DNA of 64,000 nt, taken from NCBI RefSeq assembly GCF_013201645.1, contig NZ_CP053842.1:434001-498000 (forward strand), read 5' to 3'. This DNA comes from Campylobacter corcagiensis (lineage in GTDB: Bacteria; Campylobacterota; Campylobacteria; Campylobacterales; Campylobacteraceae). The position numbers and the translations under genes are program-made. Below are positions 8,151 through 16,125 of the stretch, piece by piece. The notes below the pieces were generated by a model. That model was not told the origin of the DNA and made no database searches. It saw only the letters and a list, made by a program, of their open reading frames with translations. The number at the start of each line of letters is the position of its first letter. Position 1 is the stretch's first letter.

Positions 8151-8993
8151 ATGATTTTAAATAGAGTTGATCAGATTTTACTTGATTTTTCTTTTAGAGA
8201 GATATCAGGTTTTAAAAGATTTTTGATTGAGTTTTGGTTTTTTGGTATAAAGCAAGCTAGAGCTTGTCTTTTTGCAGGGCTGTTTTTTATAGCCTTGTTC
8301 TTGGTTCCTAGAGATGGATTTTTGGGAATTTATAGATATGATTTGCTTCTTATCATAGCTCTTTTAATTCAAATTTTTATGTTTGTTTTTAGGCTCGAGA
8401 GTAAGGATGAAGTAAAAGCTATATGCGTTTTTCATCTACTAGGATTTATCTTAGAGGTTTTTAAAGTTAGTATTGGTTCTTGGAGCTATACTGACTTTGC
8501 TTATACTAAGATTTTAGGGGTTCCTCTTTTTTCTGGCTTTATGTATGCAGCAGTTGGGTCATATATAGTTCAGTGCTATAGACTTTTTGATCTTAAAGTT
8601 TATCACTATCCGCCTCAAATTTTAGCTGTTTTTACATCTGCTCTTATTTATATAAATTTCTTTACCCATCACTATGTTGGGGATTTTAGATACTATATTA
8701 TGGCATTTATTTTAGGACTTTATGCTAGAACTTTTGTATGTTTTACACCGCTTGATATAGTTCGTAAAATGCCACTTATTTTAGCTTTTATTTTGATCGG
8801 GTTTTTTATATGGTTTGCGGAAAATATATGTACATTTTTTGAAATTTATAGCTACCCAAACCAGCTTGGAGCTTGGGATAAAGTAAGCTTTGGTAAGTGG
8901 AATTCATGGAGTTTGCTTGTGGTTTTAACCTTTACTATAACGGTATTTTTAAAAGATATTAAAAAAAGAGTCTTTGTAGCTGTAGTAAGCTAA
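8151..8993 (+). CDS. DUF817-family membrane protein
   Basis: 280 residues, strongly hydrophobic, with about eight membrane helices. The blocks KQARACLFAG, EVFKVSIGSW, GVPLFSGFMYAAVGSY and WFAENICTFFEIYSYPNQ are those I associate with DUF817, a family with no established function. The ATG at 8151 has no strong ribosome site; it begins 11 nt after ridA. It converges with dgkA, overlapping its stop by 4 nt. Confidence 0.8.
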   Translation: MILNRVDQILLDFSFREISGFKRFLIEFWFFGIKQARACLFAGLFFIALFLVPRDGFLGIYRYDLLLIIALLIQIFMFVFRLESKDEVKAICVFHLLGFILEVFKVSIGSWSYTDFAYTKILGVPLFSGFMYAAVGSYIVQCYRLFDLKVYHYPPQILAVFTSALIYINFFTHHYVGDFRYYIMAFILGLYARTFVCFTPLDIVRKMPLILAFILIGFFIWFAENICTFFEIYSYPNQLGAWDKVSFGKWNSWSLLVVLTFTITVFLKDIKKRVFVAVVS

Positions 8994-9373
8994 AACACTA
9001 AATTCCAAAGTATAGATATCCACGTTATCATAGCCATTGATATGCTTAAAAACACAGCCCCACTTCCAGCATCTTTTGCTTGTTTAGCAAGTATGTGGTA
9101 TTCGTTTGTAACTATATCAATACACCTTTCAATGGCTGAGTTGATACACTCAACTATTAGTATGATAACCATAGAACCAGCTAGCAGCAAATGTTCGCTT
9201 AAGCTTACATCTAAAAATAGCGAAATTATTATAAAAGGAGCTATAATGAAAAACTCTAACTTAAATGAGCTTTCATCTCTAAATACCATTCTAAGCCCAC
9301 TAAGGGCGTAGCTTGTGTTTTTAAAAAGGCTGTATTTTGGTTGATTTCTAGATTTGTTATCTAAATTTTGCAT
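8990..9373 (-). CDS. dgkA: Diacylglycerol kinase (DgkA type)
   Basis: 127 residues with a basic N-terminus and three membrane helices. The invariant DgkA block is present as ECINSAIERCIDIV, followed by AKDAGSGAVFLS. It phosphorylates diacylglycerol to phosphatidate at the inner membrane, recycling lipid released by envelope modification reactions. Length is slightly above normal because of an N-terminal extension. Its ATG abuts the tenA stop with no gap, indicating a shared transcript. Confidence 0.92.
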   Translation of the reverse strand: MQNLDNKSRNQPKYSLFKNTSYALSGLRMVFRDESSFKLEFFIIAPFIIISLFLDVSLSEHLLLAGSMVIILIVECINSAIERCIDIVTNEYHILAKQAKDAGSGAVFLSISMAMITWISILWNLVF

Positions 9374-10054
9374 CTATTTTCCAAAAATTCTACTAAAAAG
9401 GCTTTTTGGTTGAAATCTCTCCATACTTTGTGTAAACATTCCAGCTTCAGCTATACAAGCGTTTCTAAAGACTTTGTTTAGTACTTTTCCATCTTCACTT
9501 TCATAGCTTATATCAGCTATTTTTTCGTTTAAGAACTGCTCGATTTTTCTTGCTGTATTTATAAAGCTTTCGTTTTTGTGCATATCTATCCATGATTTGT
9601 AAGCACTACTAGTTTTGCTAAGTTCTTGAGCGATATCGTAAAGTCCTATAGAATAAGGTGCAGTTGCTACTAAAATTTCAGGTATTGAGTAGGTATTTGC
9701 TACATCTATTAAGTATCTTGAGTAGGCTATTGTTCCAACTCCTTCGTCTGTTTTATCCATATCATCTATAGAAACTCCAGCTTCATCACAGTAGTTAATA
9801 TGGTGAAAAATTTCTAAATTTACTAAATTTTCAAGGAGATTAAAAAAGAAATTCATATCTTCAAAATCTCTACTTTTATACATAGCTAAAGCAAAAAATC
9901 TACTAAAATGCCTTAAAAAAAGATAGTCTTGAATGAGATAATCTTTAAAAGCATCTTGGCTTAGTTTTGAGGTTTTAATCAAATTTATAAACTCGTGATG
10001 TATAAATTTATCCCAAACATCAATATTTTTATCTATAAGTCCTTGAAGTGTCAT
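9374..10054 (-). CDS. TenA-family (thiaminase II-like) protein lacking the usual Cys
   Basis: About 226 residues. I chose the second ATG (10054), with AAGGA well placed; the upstream ATG 10060 is an alternative. It is an all-helical haem-oxygenase-like fold with the TenA Asp block YLIQDYLFLRHF near the N-terminus and a C-terminal AEAGMFTQSM that matches the Glu block. The segment that normally carries the nucleophile (PCxWxY) reads APYSIGLYD, with Tyr for Cys. Classical TenA hydrolyses aminopyrimidines for thiamin salvage; without the Cys the activity is uncertain. Cys-less TenA-like proteins are known. Confidence 0.72.
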   Translation of the reverse strand: MTLQGLIDKNIDVWDKFIHHEFINLIKTSKLSQDAFKDYLIQDYLFLRHFSRFFALAMYKSRDFEDMNFFFNLLENLVNLEIFHHINYCDEAGVSIDDMDKTDEGVGTIAYSRYLIDVANTYSIPEILVATAPYSIGLYDIAQELSKTSSAYKSWIDMHKNESFINTARKIEQFLNEKIADISYESEDGKVLNKVFRNACIAEAGMFTQSMERFQPKSLFSRIFGK

Positions 10055-10151
10055 GAGCATCCTTTTTGTTTAAGTAATAAATACTACTATATAATAGTAA
10101 CAAATTCATAAATAATATACTAAATTTAAGCAGAATTTACAGCCATTTAAG

Positions 10152-10157
10152 TATAAT
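10152..10157 (+). promoter_or_regulatory. -10 element of the NosL/ABC operon; leaderless start likely
   Basis: A perfect TATAAT ends 7 nt before the ATG at 10165. The expected transcription start is at or next to that ATG, and no Shine-Dalgarno sequence is present. Confidence 0.55.
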
Positions 10158-10164
10158 GATTTTT

Positions 10165-11145
10165 ATGAGAATTTTGGTTTTTTTATCGGTTTTTTTTCTA
10201 AATTTTATATTTTGCGTGGAGTTTAGTGATTTTAGTGGCAAGAAACTAAGCCAGTGTCAAAATGTCCATATTGCAGAAAATATGGCTAATAAAGAGCTAT
10301 ATTATTGTGATTTAAAAGAACTAGCTTATCATATGCAAAGTGAAGATATTAAATTTAGCTCAATCAAAGCTTTAGTTGATGGTAAATTTATAAAAAATCC
10401 ACTCTACACCATTGAAAATGGAAATTTAAAAGTTTTAAAAGATGAAAAAAAAGAGCTTAAAATTTTGGATTTAGACTCTGCTTTTAGTGTGGCTTATGAG
10501 CTTAAATCAAAAGAGATTGAGGCTAAAAGATCTAAAAATTTAAAGAAATTTTATCCAATGGGAAAAAGAATTTATGAAAAGCTTTGTCCTGAAATTTCAC
10601 TAGTTAATTTTGCTTATATAAGCCAGTTAAAAGCTGAAATTATAAAAAAATGTAAAGATTTAGATGATAGAAAAGCTCAACTTGTGGCTGAATTTTTGTG
10701 GGCAAATTTAAGTGGTGATGCTATTAAATTTGAAGCTTTTGAACATGAAAAATGCCCAGTTTGTGGGATGTTTGTCTATAAATATCCAAGATGGGCTGCT
10801 GTTTTTGGAGAGCTTGACAGCAAAGACAGACTTGTATTTGATGGAGTAAAAGATGCTATGAAATTTTACTTTGATTATGAAAAATACGGGCGTAGGGATT
10901 TTAAATTTAATGGTGGTTTTGTGAGTGATTATTACACTGGAAATATGATTGATATAACTAAGGCTTATTTTGTGGCAGGAAGCGATGTTTTAGGTCCGAT
11001 GGGAGATGAATTAATAGCATTTTTAAATCAAAGCGATGCAAGGGCTTTTAGGCTTGAACACCGAGGCAGAGAAATCTTGAAATTTGATGATATTACTAAG
11101 TGTGTAGTTTTAGATTTGGATGGAAAAAGCTGTGAAAAAGAGTAG
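10165..11145 (+). CDS. NosL-like lipoprotein/periplasmic protein
   Basis: About 326 residues. I chose ATG 10165 because the in-frame ATG 10156 lies within the TATAAT box. A hydrophobic signal ends in FIFC, possibly a lipobox. The C-terminal half holds EKCPVCGMFVYKYPRWAAV and ends RGREILKFDDITK, the NosL pattern of a CxxCGM metal-binding site. NosL proteins bind Cu(I) and supply NosZ with copper. The N-terminal half (with QCQN and YYCD) is extra. It is first gene of a five-gene operon with an ABC transporter. No nosZ is in this window, so the client could be another copper enzyme. Confidence 0.75.
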   Translation: MRILVFLSVFFLNFIFCVEFSDFSGKKLSQCQNVHIAENMANKELYYCDLKELAYHMQSEDIKFSSIKALVDGKFIKNPLYTIENGNLKVLKDEKKELKILDLDSAFSVAYELKSKEIEAKRSKNLKKFYPMGKRIYEKLCPEISLVNFAYISQLKAEIIKKCKDLDDRKAQLVAEFLWANLSGDAIKFEAFEHEKCPVCGMFVYKYPRWAAVFGELDSKDRLVFDGVKDAMKFYFDYEKYGRRDFKFNGGFVSDYYTGNMIDITKAYFVAGSDVLGPMGDELIAFLNQSDARAFRLEHRGREILKFDDITKCVVLDLDGKSCEKE

Positions 11146-11413
11146 ATTTTACATATTATGCGTAGTTTTATTTGGTTTTTTAGTTTTTGAAATTTTATAT
11201 TTTAGCACTAAAGATTATAAAGTAGAAAGTAAACTAAATTTTATCAAAACTACAGGAATGACAAGCTTTGCTTTTAACACGCAAACTCCATATCAACGCC
11301 ATCCAAATTTACATGGAATAAATCAAATTTACACCACCCATCCAGCATTTAAAAAAAGCGATATGGCTAGCTTTGTAAACTCAGTTAATAGTAGTAAAAA
11401 TTTAGGAGAGTAA
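11120..11413 (+). CDS. Small single-span protein of the NosL/ABC operon
   Basis: Up to 97 residues. The start is either ATG 11120 or GTG 11132; the GTG gives a cleaner MKKSRFYIL start. One N-terminal membrane helix is followed by a soluble tail with a His-rich patch (QRHPNLHGINQIYTTHP). It overlaps the NosL gene and abuts the permease start exactly. I do not recognise a family. Location suggests an anchored periplasmic partner of the transporter, and the His patch could bind metal (inference). Confidence 0.65.
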   Translation: MEKAVKKSRFYILCVVLFGFLVFEILYFSTKDYKVESKLNFIKTTGMTSFAFNTQTPYQRHPNLHGINQIYTTHPAFKKSDMASFVNSVNSSKNLGE

Positions 11414-12577
11414 ATGAAAACGATTTTTGACTACACGCTTTCAAGTATAACTCGTTATGGATATAAAAATTTAGCATTGATGGTGATATTTGCATTTTTA
11501 GTTTTTTTAATGAGTTGTGCTATGATGATAACAAATTCGCTAAATAAAGAGTATAAGCTAATAAGTAAGGATTTTCCAGAACTACTTGTCCAAAAAAATA
11601 TCGGCGGCAGAAACGTTCCTATAAATGCAAGTGATATGGATACATTTTGGGATTATCCAAGCATATCAAGCATAGAAGGTAGGGTTTGGGGGCAGTATTA
11701 CTTTGAGAGAAATCAAATTTATCTAACTATTTTTGGGATTAAAACTTTTACTGATTACTATATGGATGATATCAAAAAAGTAGCTGAGAATTTTCCAGAA
11801 GGTGAGAATTTGATGGTTGCAAGTCCTGAAGTTTTAAAATTTTTTAAAGACGATATCTATGTTTATGGTGGGATACCGTTTTTTACTCCTGATAATAGTT
11901 TGATTAAAGTATCAGTTGGCGGAGAGTTTAAATTTAAAAATGCTCTTGAAAATGCCGATATTATAATGCTTGATGAAAATGTTACTCGTAAAATTTTAGG
12001 GCTTAGCGATGACTTTTATACAGATTTTGTTATTAGAGTTTTAAATCATGAAGAAGTAGACCTAACTGCTGATAAAATTCGTATATCAAATCCTACTTTA
12101 AAAGTGATAACAAAAGATGAAATGTTAAGGCAGTATCAGCTTTTATATGATTATAAAAGTGGCTGGTTTTTGATGCTTTTGATGATTTCATTTGTTACAT
12201 ACGCAATAATTTTATATGATAAAGCTAGTGGATTAAGAAGTGAAGAAAGGCGTGAAATAGGCATTTTAAAGGCTTTAGGGTGGGAAATTTCTCATATTAT
12301 TAGATATAAGCTTTTAGAAGCTAGCATTATGTCTGTTTTGGCTTTTTTAGTTGGGCTTATTGCTGCTATATTTTTTGTATATGGCTTAAATGCACCTTTT
12401 TTGATAAGAATTTTTAGCGGTTACGATGAGTTAAAACCTAGCTTTGAACTCATGTTTAGTGTTGATTTTAGACTTATAGCTTTACTATTTTTTACAACCG
12501 TGCCACTATATATAGCTGTTTGTATCATACCTGCTTGGAAAGTTGCAAGCTGGGATGCTGGGGAGGTGCTAAGATGA
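11414..12577 (+). CDS. ABC transporter permease, FtsX/MacB type
   Basis: 387 residues with an AGGAG ribosome site. Topology is that of FtsX/MacB/LolC permeases: one N-terminal helix (about residues 20-42), a large periplasmic domain (45-245), then three C-terminal helices. EERREIGILKALGW is the cytoplasmic coupling segment of this family, and the end reads PAWKVASWDAGEVLR. Such permeases usually move no small solute themselves but act as mechanotransmitters on periplasmic substrates. It overlaps the ATPase gene by 4 nt. Confidence 0.85.
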   Translation: MKTIFDYTLSSITRYGYKNLALMVIFAFLVFLMSCAMMITNSLNKEYKLISKDFPELLVQKNIGGRNVPINASDMDTFWDYPSISSIEGRVWGQYYFERNQIYLTIFGIKTFTDYYMDDIKKVAENFPEGENLMVASPEVLKFFKDDIYVYGGIPFFTPDNSLIKVSVGGEFKFKNALENADIIMLDENVTRKILGLSDDFYTDFVIRVLNHEEVDLTADKIRISNPTLKVITKDEMLRQYQLLYDYKSGWFLMLLMISFVTYAIILYDKASGLRSEERREIGILKALGWEISHIIRYKLLEASIMSVLAFLVGLIAAIFFVYGLNAPFLIRIFSGYDELKPSFELMFSVDFRLIALLFFTTVPLYIAVCIIPAWKVASWDAGEVLR

Positions 12578-13224
12578 TTAGTTTAAATGGAGTTTCTAAA
12601 ATTTTTAATGAGGGAAAAAGTACTGAATTTAGCGCGGTTAGTGATATAAATTTTAGTGTAAAAGAGGGTGAGACTTTTTTCTTAAAAGGTATAAGCGGAA
12701 GTGGTAAAAGTACACTTTTAGCCTTGATTGCTGGGCTTTATAAACCAACAAGTGGAACCATTTTTATAGATAAAACTGATATAACAAAGCTTTCTATTAA
12801 ATTTGCATCTAAATTTAGACGCGAAAATTTAGGCATTATTTTTCAAAATTTTAATCTTATTCCAACTCTAAATGTCCTTGATAATGTGCTTTTGCCAACT
12901 CTTCCTGATGGAAGTGGCAGTATAAAAAAAGCCAAAGAGTTACTAGATAAATTTCACTTAATAGATAAAGAAAAAGTCTTAGTAAAAAGCTTAAGCGGTG
13001 GCGAACAGCAACGCGTTGCTATAATTAGAGCTTTGATTAATGACCCTAAAATCATCCTAGCGGATGAGCCAACTGCAAATTTGGATGCAAAACTTAGTCA
13101 AAATCTTTTAGAGTATTTTAAGGATATGAGTGATAAGACGATAATTATCTCAACGCATGATCCGTTTTTATTAAATAGCGGCATAGCAGATGCCTCATAT
13201 GAGCTTAATAAGGAGCATAAATGA
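12574..13224 (+). CDS. ABC transporter ATP-binding protein (LolD/MacB-like)
   Basis: 216 residues from ATG 12574, chosen over an upstream in-frame ATG because it overlaps the permease stop and starts the family's MISLNGVSKIF. It has Walker A GISGSGKST (residues 39-47), signature LSGGEQQRVAI, Walker B IILADEPTANLD and the H-loop STHD. It powers the FtsX-like permease encoded upstream. It ends in a 4-nt overlap with the membrane protein downstream. Confidence 0.92.
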   Translation: MISLNGVSKIFNEGKSTEFSAVSDINFSVKEGETFFLKGISGSGKSTLLALIAGLYKPTSGTIFIDKTDITKLSIKFASKFRRENLGIIFQNFNLIPTLNVLDNVLLPTLPDGSGSIKKAKELLDKFHLIDKEKVLVKSLSGGEQQRVAIIRALINDPKIILADEPTANLDAKLSQNLLEYFKDMSDKTIIISTHDPFLLNSGIADASYELNKEHK

Positions 13225-14168
13225 ACTATATTTTAACGCTTTTTATAGTGCAGTTTGTGCTTATTTTGCTTGGTTTTGTGGGATTTATTTTTGCTATAAA
13301 TATCGTAAAAAACTATAATCCTGAAATTTCATCTACAAAGCAGTTTAATCTAGCAAAAAATGGCTATTTAATCTCAACTATCATCGCTTTTATTTTGATA
13401 GTAAAGCTTCCTTTGTTTTTGTATTTTATCTGGACCATGGATGAGATAAGTGGTTTTGTGCCAGGAGCGATGTGTGCAGCAGGAATTGTTAGTGCTACAA
13501 ACTACGGCGTACCGATGTTTTTTATAAAAATTATAAATCTTTTTTTACTTTCAGCTTGGCTATTAGTTCATTTTGAAGATTCAAAGACGATTGATTCTAA
13601 ATTTTTAAAGCTTAAATTTAAGCTTTTTTTACCACTTTTTGCTCTTTTGGTTGTGGAATTTGTATTAGAAATTCTGCATTTTAAAGGAATTTCTTTAGAG
13701 CGTCCGGTTTTGTGCTGTAGTGATCTTTTTTCTACTCTTCCAGATAGTAAGCTTAAATTTTGGTATTCAAGTGGGTTTTTACTATCTTCGTTTTATATAT
13801 TTTTTATAGCTTTATTTGTTTCAGCATATTTTAAAATAGATATTTTTGTAGGATTTTTCTCGCCAGTTTTTATGATTATCTCTTGGCAAGCACTTATTAG
13901 ATTTTTCTCGCCTTATATTTATGAGTTGCCAACTCATAAATGCCCTTATTGCCTGCTTCAAGGGGATTATGGCTATGTTGGGTATTTTGTTTATATTTTG
14001 ATATTTATAGGGACCTTGCCAGGACTTTTTGTATTTATTTTAGAAATTTTAAATAGAGAACAAAATCCATATCTTTATAAAATTTCAATGGTTGCAAACT
14101 CTATTTTAGTGCTACTTTTAAGCTACTATCCGCTAGCTTATTATATAAAAAATGGGGTTTGGTTGTGA
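13221..14168 (+). CDS. Polytopic membrane protein with conserved-looking Cys motifs
   Basis: 315 residues with about eight membrane helices and an AAGGAG ribosome site. I do not recognise a family. Cysteines cluster in polar segments: GAMCAAGI, VLCCSDLF and HKCPYCLLQGDYG. A CxxC beside a His, a CC pair and a Met/Cys turn suggest thiol chemistry or metal passage across the inner membrane. As last gene of the NosL/ABC operon it probably acts in the same pathway; this is inference from context. Confidence 0.65.
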   Translation: MNYILTLFIVQFVLILLGFVGFIFAINIVKNYNPEISSTKQFNLAKNGYLISTIIAFILIVKLPLFLYFIWTMDEISGFVPGAMCAAGIVSATNYGVPMFFIKIINLFLLSAWLLVHFEDSKTIDSKFLKLKFKLFLPLFALLVVEFVLEILHFKGISLERPVLCCSDLFSTLPDSKLKFWYSSGFLLSSFYIFFIALFVSAYFKIDIFVGFFSPVFMIISWQALIRFFSPYIYELPTHKCPYCLLQGDYGYVGYFVYILIFIGTLPGLFVFILEILNREQNPYLYKISMVANSILVLLLSYYPLAYYIKNGVWL

Positions 14169-14181
14169 GATAAATTTATAA

Positions 14182-14211
14182 AATTTAGAGTGGTTTTAGC
14201 CACTCTAAATT
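14182..14211. terminator. Bidirectional intrinsic terminator
   Basis: A perfect 12-bp stem (AATTTAGAGTGG / CCACTCTAAATT) with a 6-nt loop lies between convergent genes and reaches the pycB stop codon. Confidence 0.85.
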
Positions 14212-15982
14212 AATAACTAGCTAATGGCTCTCCACTTTCTACAACTCCACCAACTTTTACAAAGACCTCTTTTATCTCTCCATCTTTTGGGGCAACTACT
14301 TCTATTTCCATTTTCATAGCTTCTAGAACCACAATAGGTTGACCAGCTTTTACCTTTTCTCCTGGTTTTACTAAGACCTTGTAAACATTAGCTGCTATCT
14401 CAGATAAGATGTCATTTTCAGAGATAGTTCTTGTTTTTGGAGCATTTTCTCCTTCTTTAAATACACTTACAACTTCAATATTTGCATCATGACCATAAGC
14501 TATAGAAGTGTTGTATTTAACGCCATTTACCACGATAGTATAATCACCTTGTTTTATAGGGGTTTGATTTGAATTTCCACCTTTTCTTACCTTTATGTCA
14601 CCGTGACCTTTTAAGAAATTTAGCCCCTTATCTTTACAAGCTAGATAGATAAATATGTTTTCATCTGTAGCTTCAATGCCCTCTTTTTCAAGAACACTTC
14701 TAGCAAATTCACTGCTTTTACTATAATCTTCATCAGCTATATCAATAGCACTTCTTGTAGTTGGTTCAAGTTTGAGCTCATTTTTAGCTAGTTCTATAAT
14801 TTTTGAATCAGCCGGCACAGGGGTTTTACCAAAGTATCCTAGAACCATTTTGCCATAACCTTCAGCTATTTTTTTCCAAGGTCCAAACATTACATTATTA
14901 AATGCTTGTTGGAAGTAAAACTGACTAACTGGCGTTACGCTTGTTCCAAATCCACCTTTTTCTACCACTTCACGCATAGCTTTTATAACTTCTGGAAATT
15001 TATCTAAGATATTGTTATCTCTCATCATTTGGGTATTTGCAGTAAGTGCTCCACCTGGCATCGGTGAAAATGGTATTATAGGATTTACTTTAGTTGCTTC
15101 AGGTGGCATAAAGTAATCTTTCAAGCACTCATAAAGAACCTCTTCATATTTTAGAATTTTTTCAGGATCAAGACCGCCAAGATCGTAATCTTTGCCTTTT
15201 GTGGCATGAATTAGAGTTAATATGTCAGGTTGGCTTGTTCCACCACTTACTGGATGAGCTGCTAAGTCTATACCATCTACGCCAGCTTCAAGCGCAGCTA
15301 AATAGCACCCAACGCTAACTCCAGCTGTTTCATGTGTATGAAGTCTGATATGTGTATCTTGTGGAAGTAGTTTTCTAGCTATTTTTATTGTTTCATAAAC
15401 TTTTTGTGGGCTTGAAGTTCCACTTGCATCTTTAAAACACAAACTATCAAAAGGAATTTCACTTTTTAAAATTTCTCTTAAAACTTTTTCGTAAAATGCC
15501 GCGTCGTGTGCGCCTTTGCATCCAAGTGGAAGATCCATCATGGTTATAACTATCTCATGTTTTAGCCCATGATGAGTGATTCTTTCGCCACTATATTTTA
15601 AATTTTCTACATCATTTAACGCATCAAAATTTCTAATAGTAGTCGTGCCATGTTTTTTAAACAGTTTTGCGTGTAAATCTATCATTTCACGGCTTCCAGT
15701 ATCAAGTGTTACGGTGTTTATTCCACGACTTAAGGTTTGAAGATTTACATCTTTTCCTACAATTTCGCGGAATTTATCCATCATATCAAAAGCATTTTCA
15801 TTTAGATAGAAAAACAGACTTTGAAACCTAGCTCCACCACCAAATTCAAAGTGAGTAATACCAGCTTCTTTTGCTGCACTTACTGCTGGTAGAAAATCAT
15901 CCATCAAAACTCTTGCTCCAAAGACAGATTGAAATCCATCTCTAAAAGTCGTATCCATAATATCAATAAATTTCTTTGCCAT
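14210..15982 (-). CDS. pycB: Pyruvate carboxylase subunit B (biotin carboxyl-carrier/carboxyltransferase)
   Basis: 590 residues. The N-terminal carboxyltransferase TIM barrel has DTTFRDGFQS (metal site), FKDASG with catalytic Lys, and LHTHETAG. A C-terminal biotinyl domain carries EAMKME with the biotinylated Lys near residue 559. The same architecture serves oxaloacetate decarboxylase alpha. In Campylobacter the two-subunit pyruvate carboxylase PycA+PycB makes oxaloacetate from pyruvate, and I favour that. pycA is not in the window. It is monocistronic here, divergent from mqo, with AAAGGAC upstream of the ATG. Confidence 0.88.
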   Translation of the reverse strand: MAKKFIDIMDTTFRDGFQSVFGARVLMDDFLPAVSAAKEAGITHFEFGGGARFQSLFFYLNENAFDMMDKFREIVGKDVNLQTLSRGINTVTLDTGSREMIDLHAKLFKKHGTTTIRNFDALNDVENLKYSGERITHHGLKHEIVITMMDLPLGCKGAHDAAFYEKVLREILKSEIPFDSLCFKDASGTSSPQKVYETIKIARKLLPQDTHIRLHTHETAGVSVGCYLAALEAGVDGIDLAAHPVSGGTSQPDILTLIHATKGKDYDLGGLDPEKILKYEEVLYECLKDYFMPPEATKVNPIIPFSPMPGGALTANTQMMRDNNILDKFPEVIKAMREVVEKGGFGTSVTPVSQFYFQQAFNNVMFGPWKKIAEGYGKMVLGYFGKTPVPADSKIIELAKNELKLEPTTRSAIDIADEDYSKSSEFARSVLEKEGIEATDENIFIYLACKDKGLNFLKGHGDIKVRKGGNSNQTPIKQGDYTIVVNGVKYNTSIAYGHDANIEVVSVFKEGENAPKTRTISENDILSEIAANVYKVLVKPGEKVKAGQPIVVLEAMKMEIEVVAPKDGEIKEVFVKVGGVVESGEPLASY

Positions 15983-16082
15983 TTTTGTCCTTTATAGTCA
16001 CAATGATTGATAATTTTATCAAATTTTAACATTAACTATCCTTAACATTTCAAATTTATACCAAATTTTAGGTGGTTTGAGA

Positions 16083-16088
16083 TATACT
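16083..16088 (+). promoter_or_regulatory. Probable -10 element of mqo
   Basis: TATACT lies about 37 nt before the ATG in an AT-rich divergent intergenic region. AGGAG at 16115-16119 is the ribosome site. Confidence 0.45.
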
Positions 16089-16125
16089 ATGTGTAATTAA
16101 ATTTTACTTTGTTTAGGAGTTTGAA

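Noticed and set aside
9042-9311. Plus-strand 89-codon frame opposite dgkA
   Set aside because: dgkA has its full signature on the other strand; the frame has no recognisable motif.
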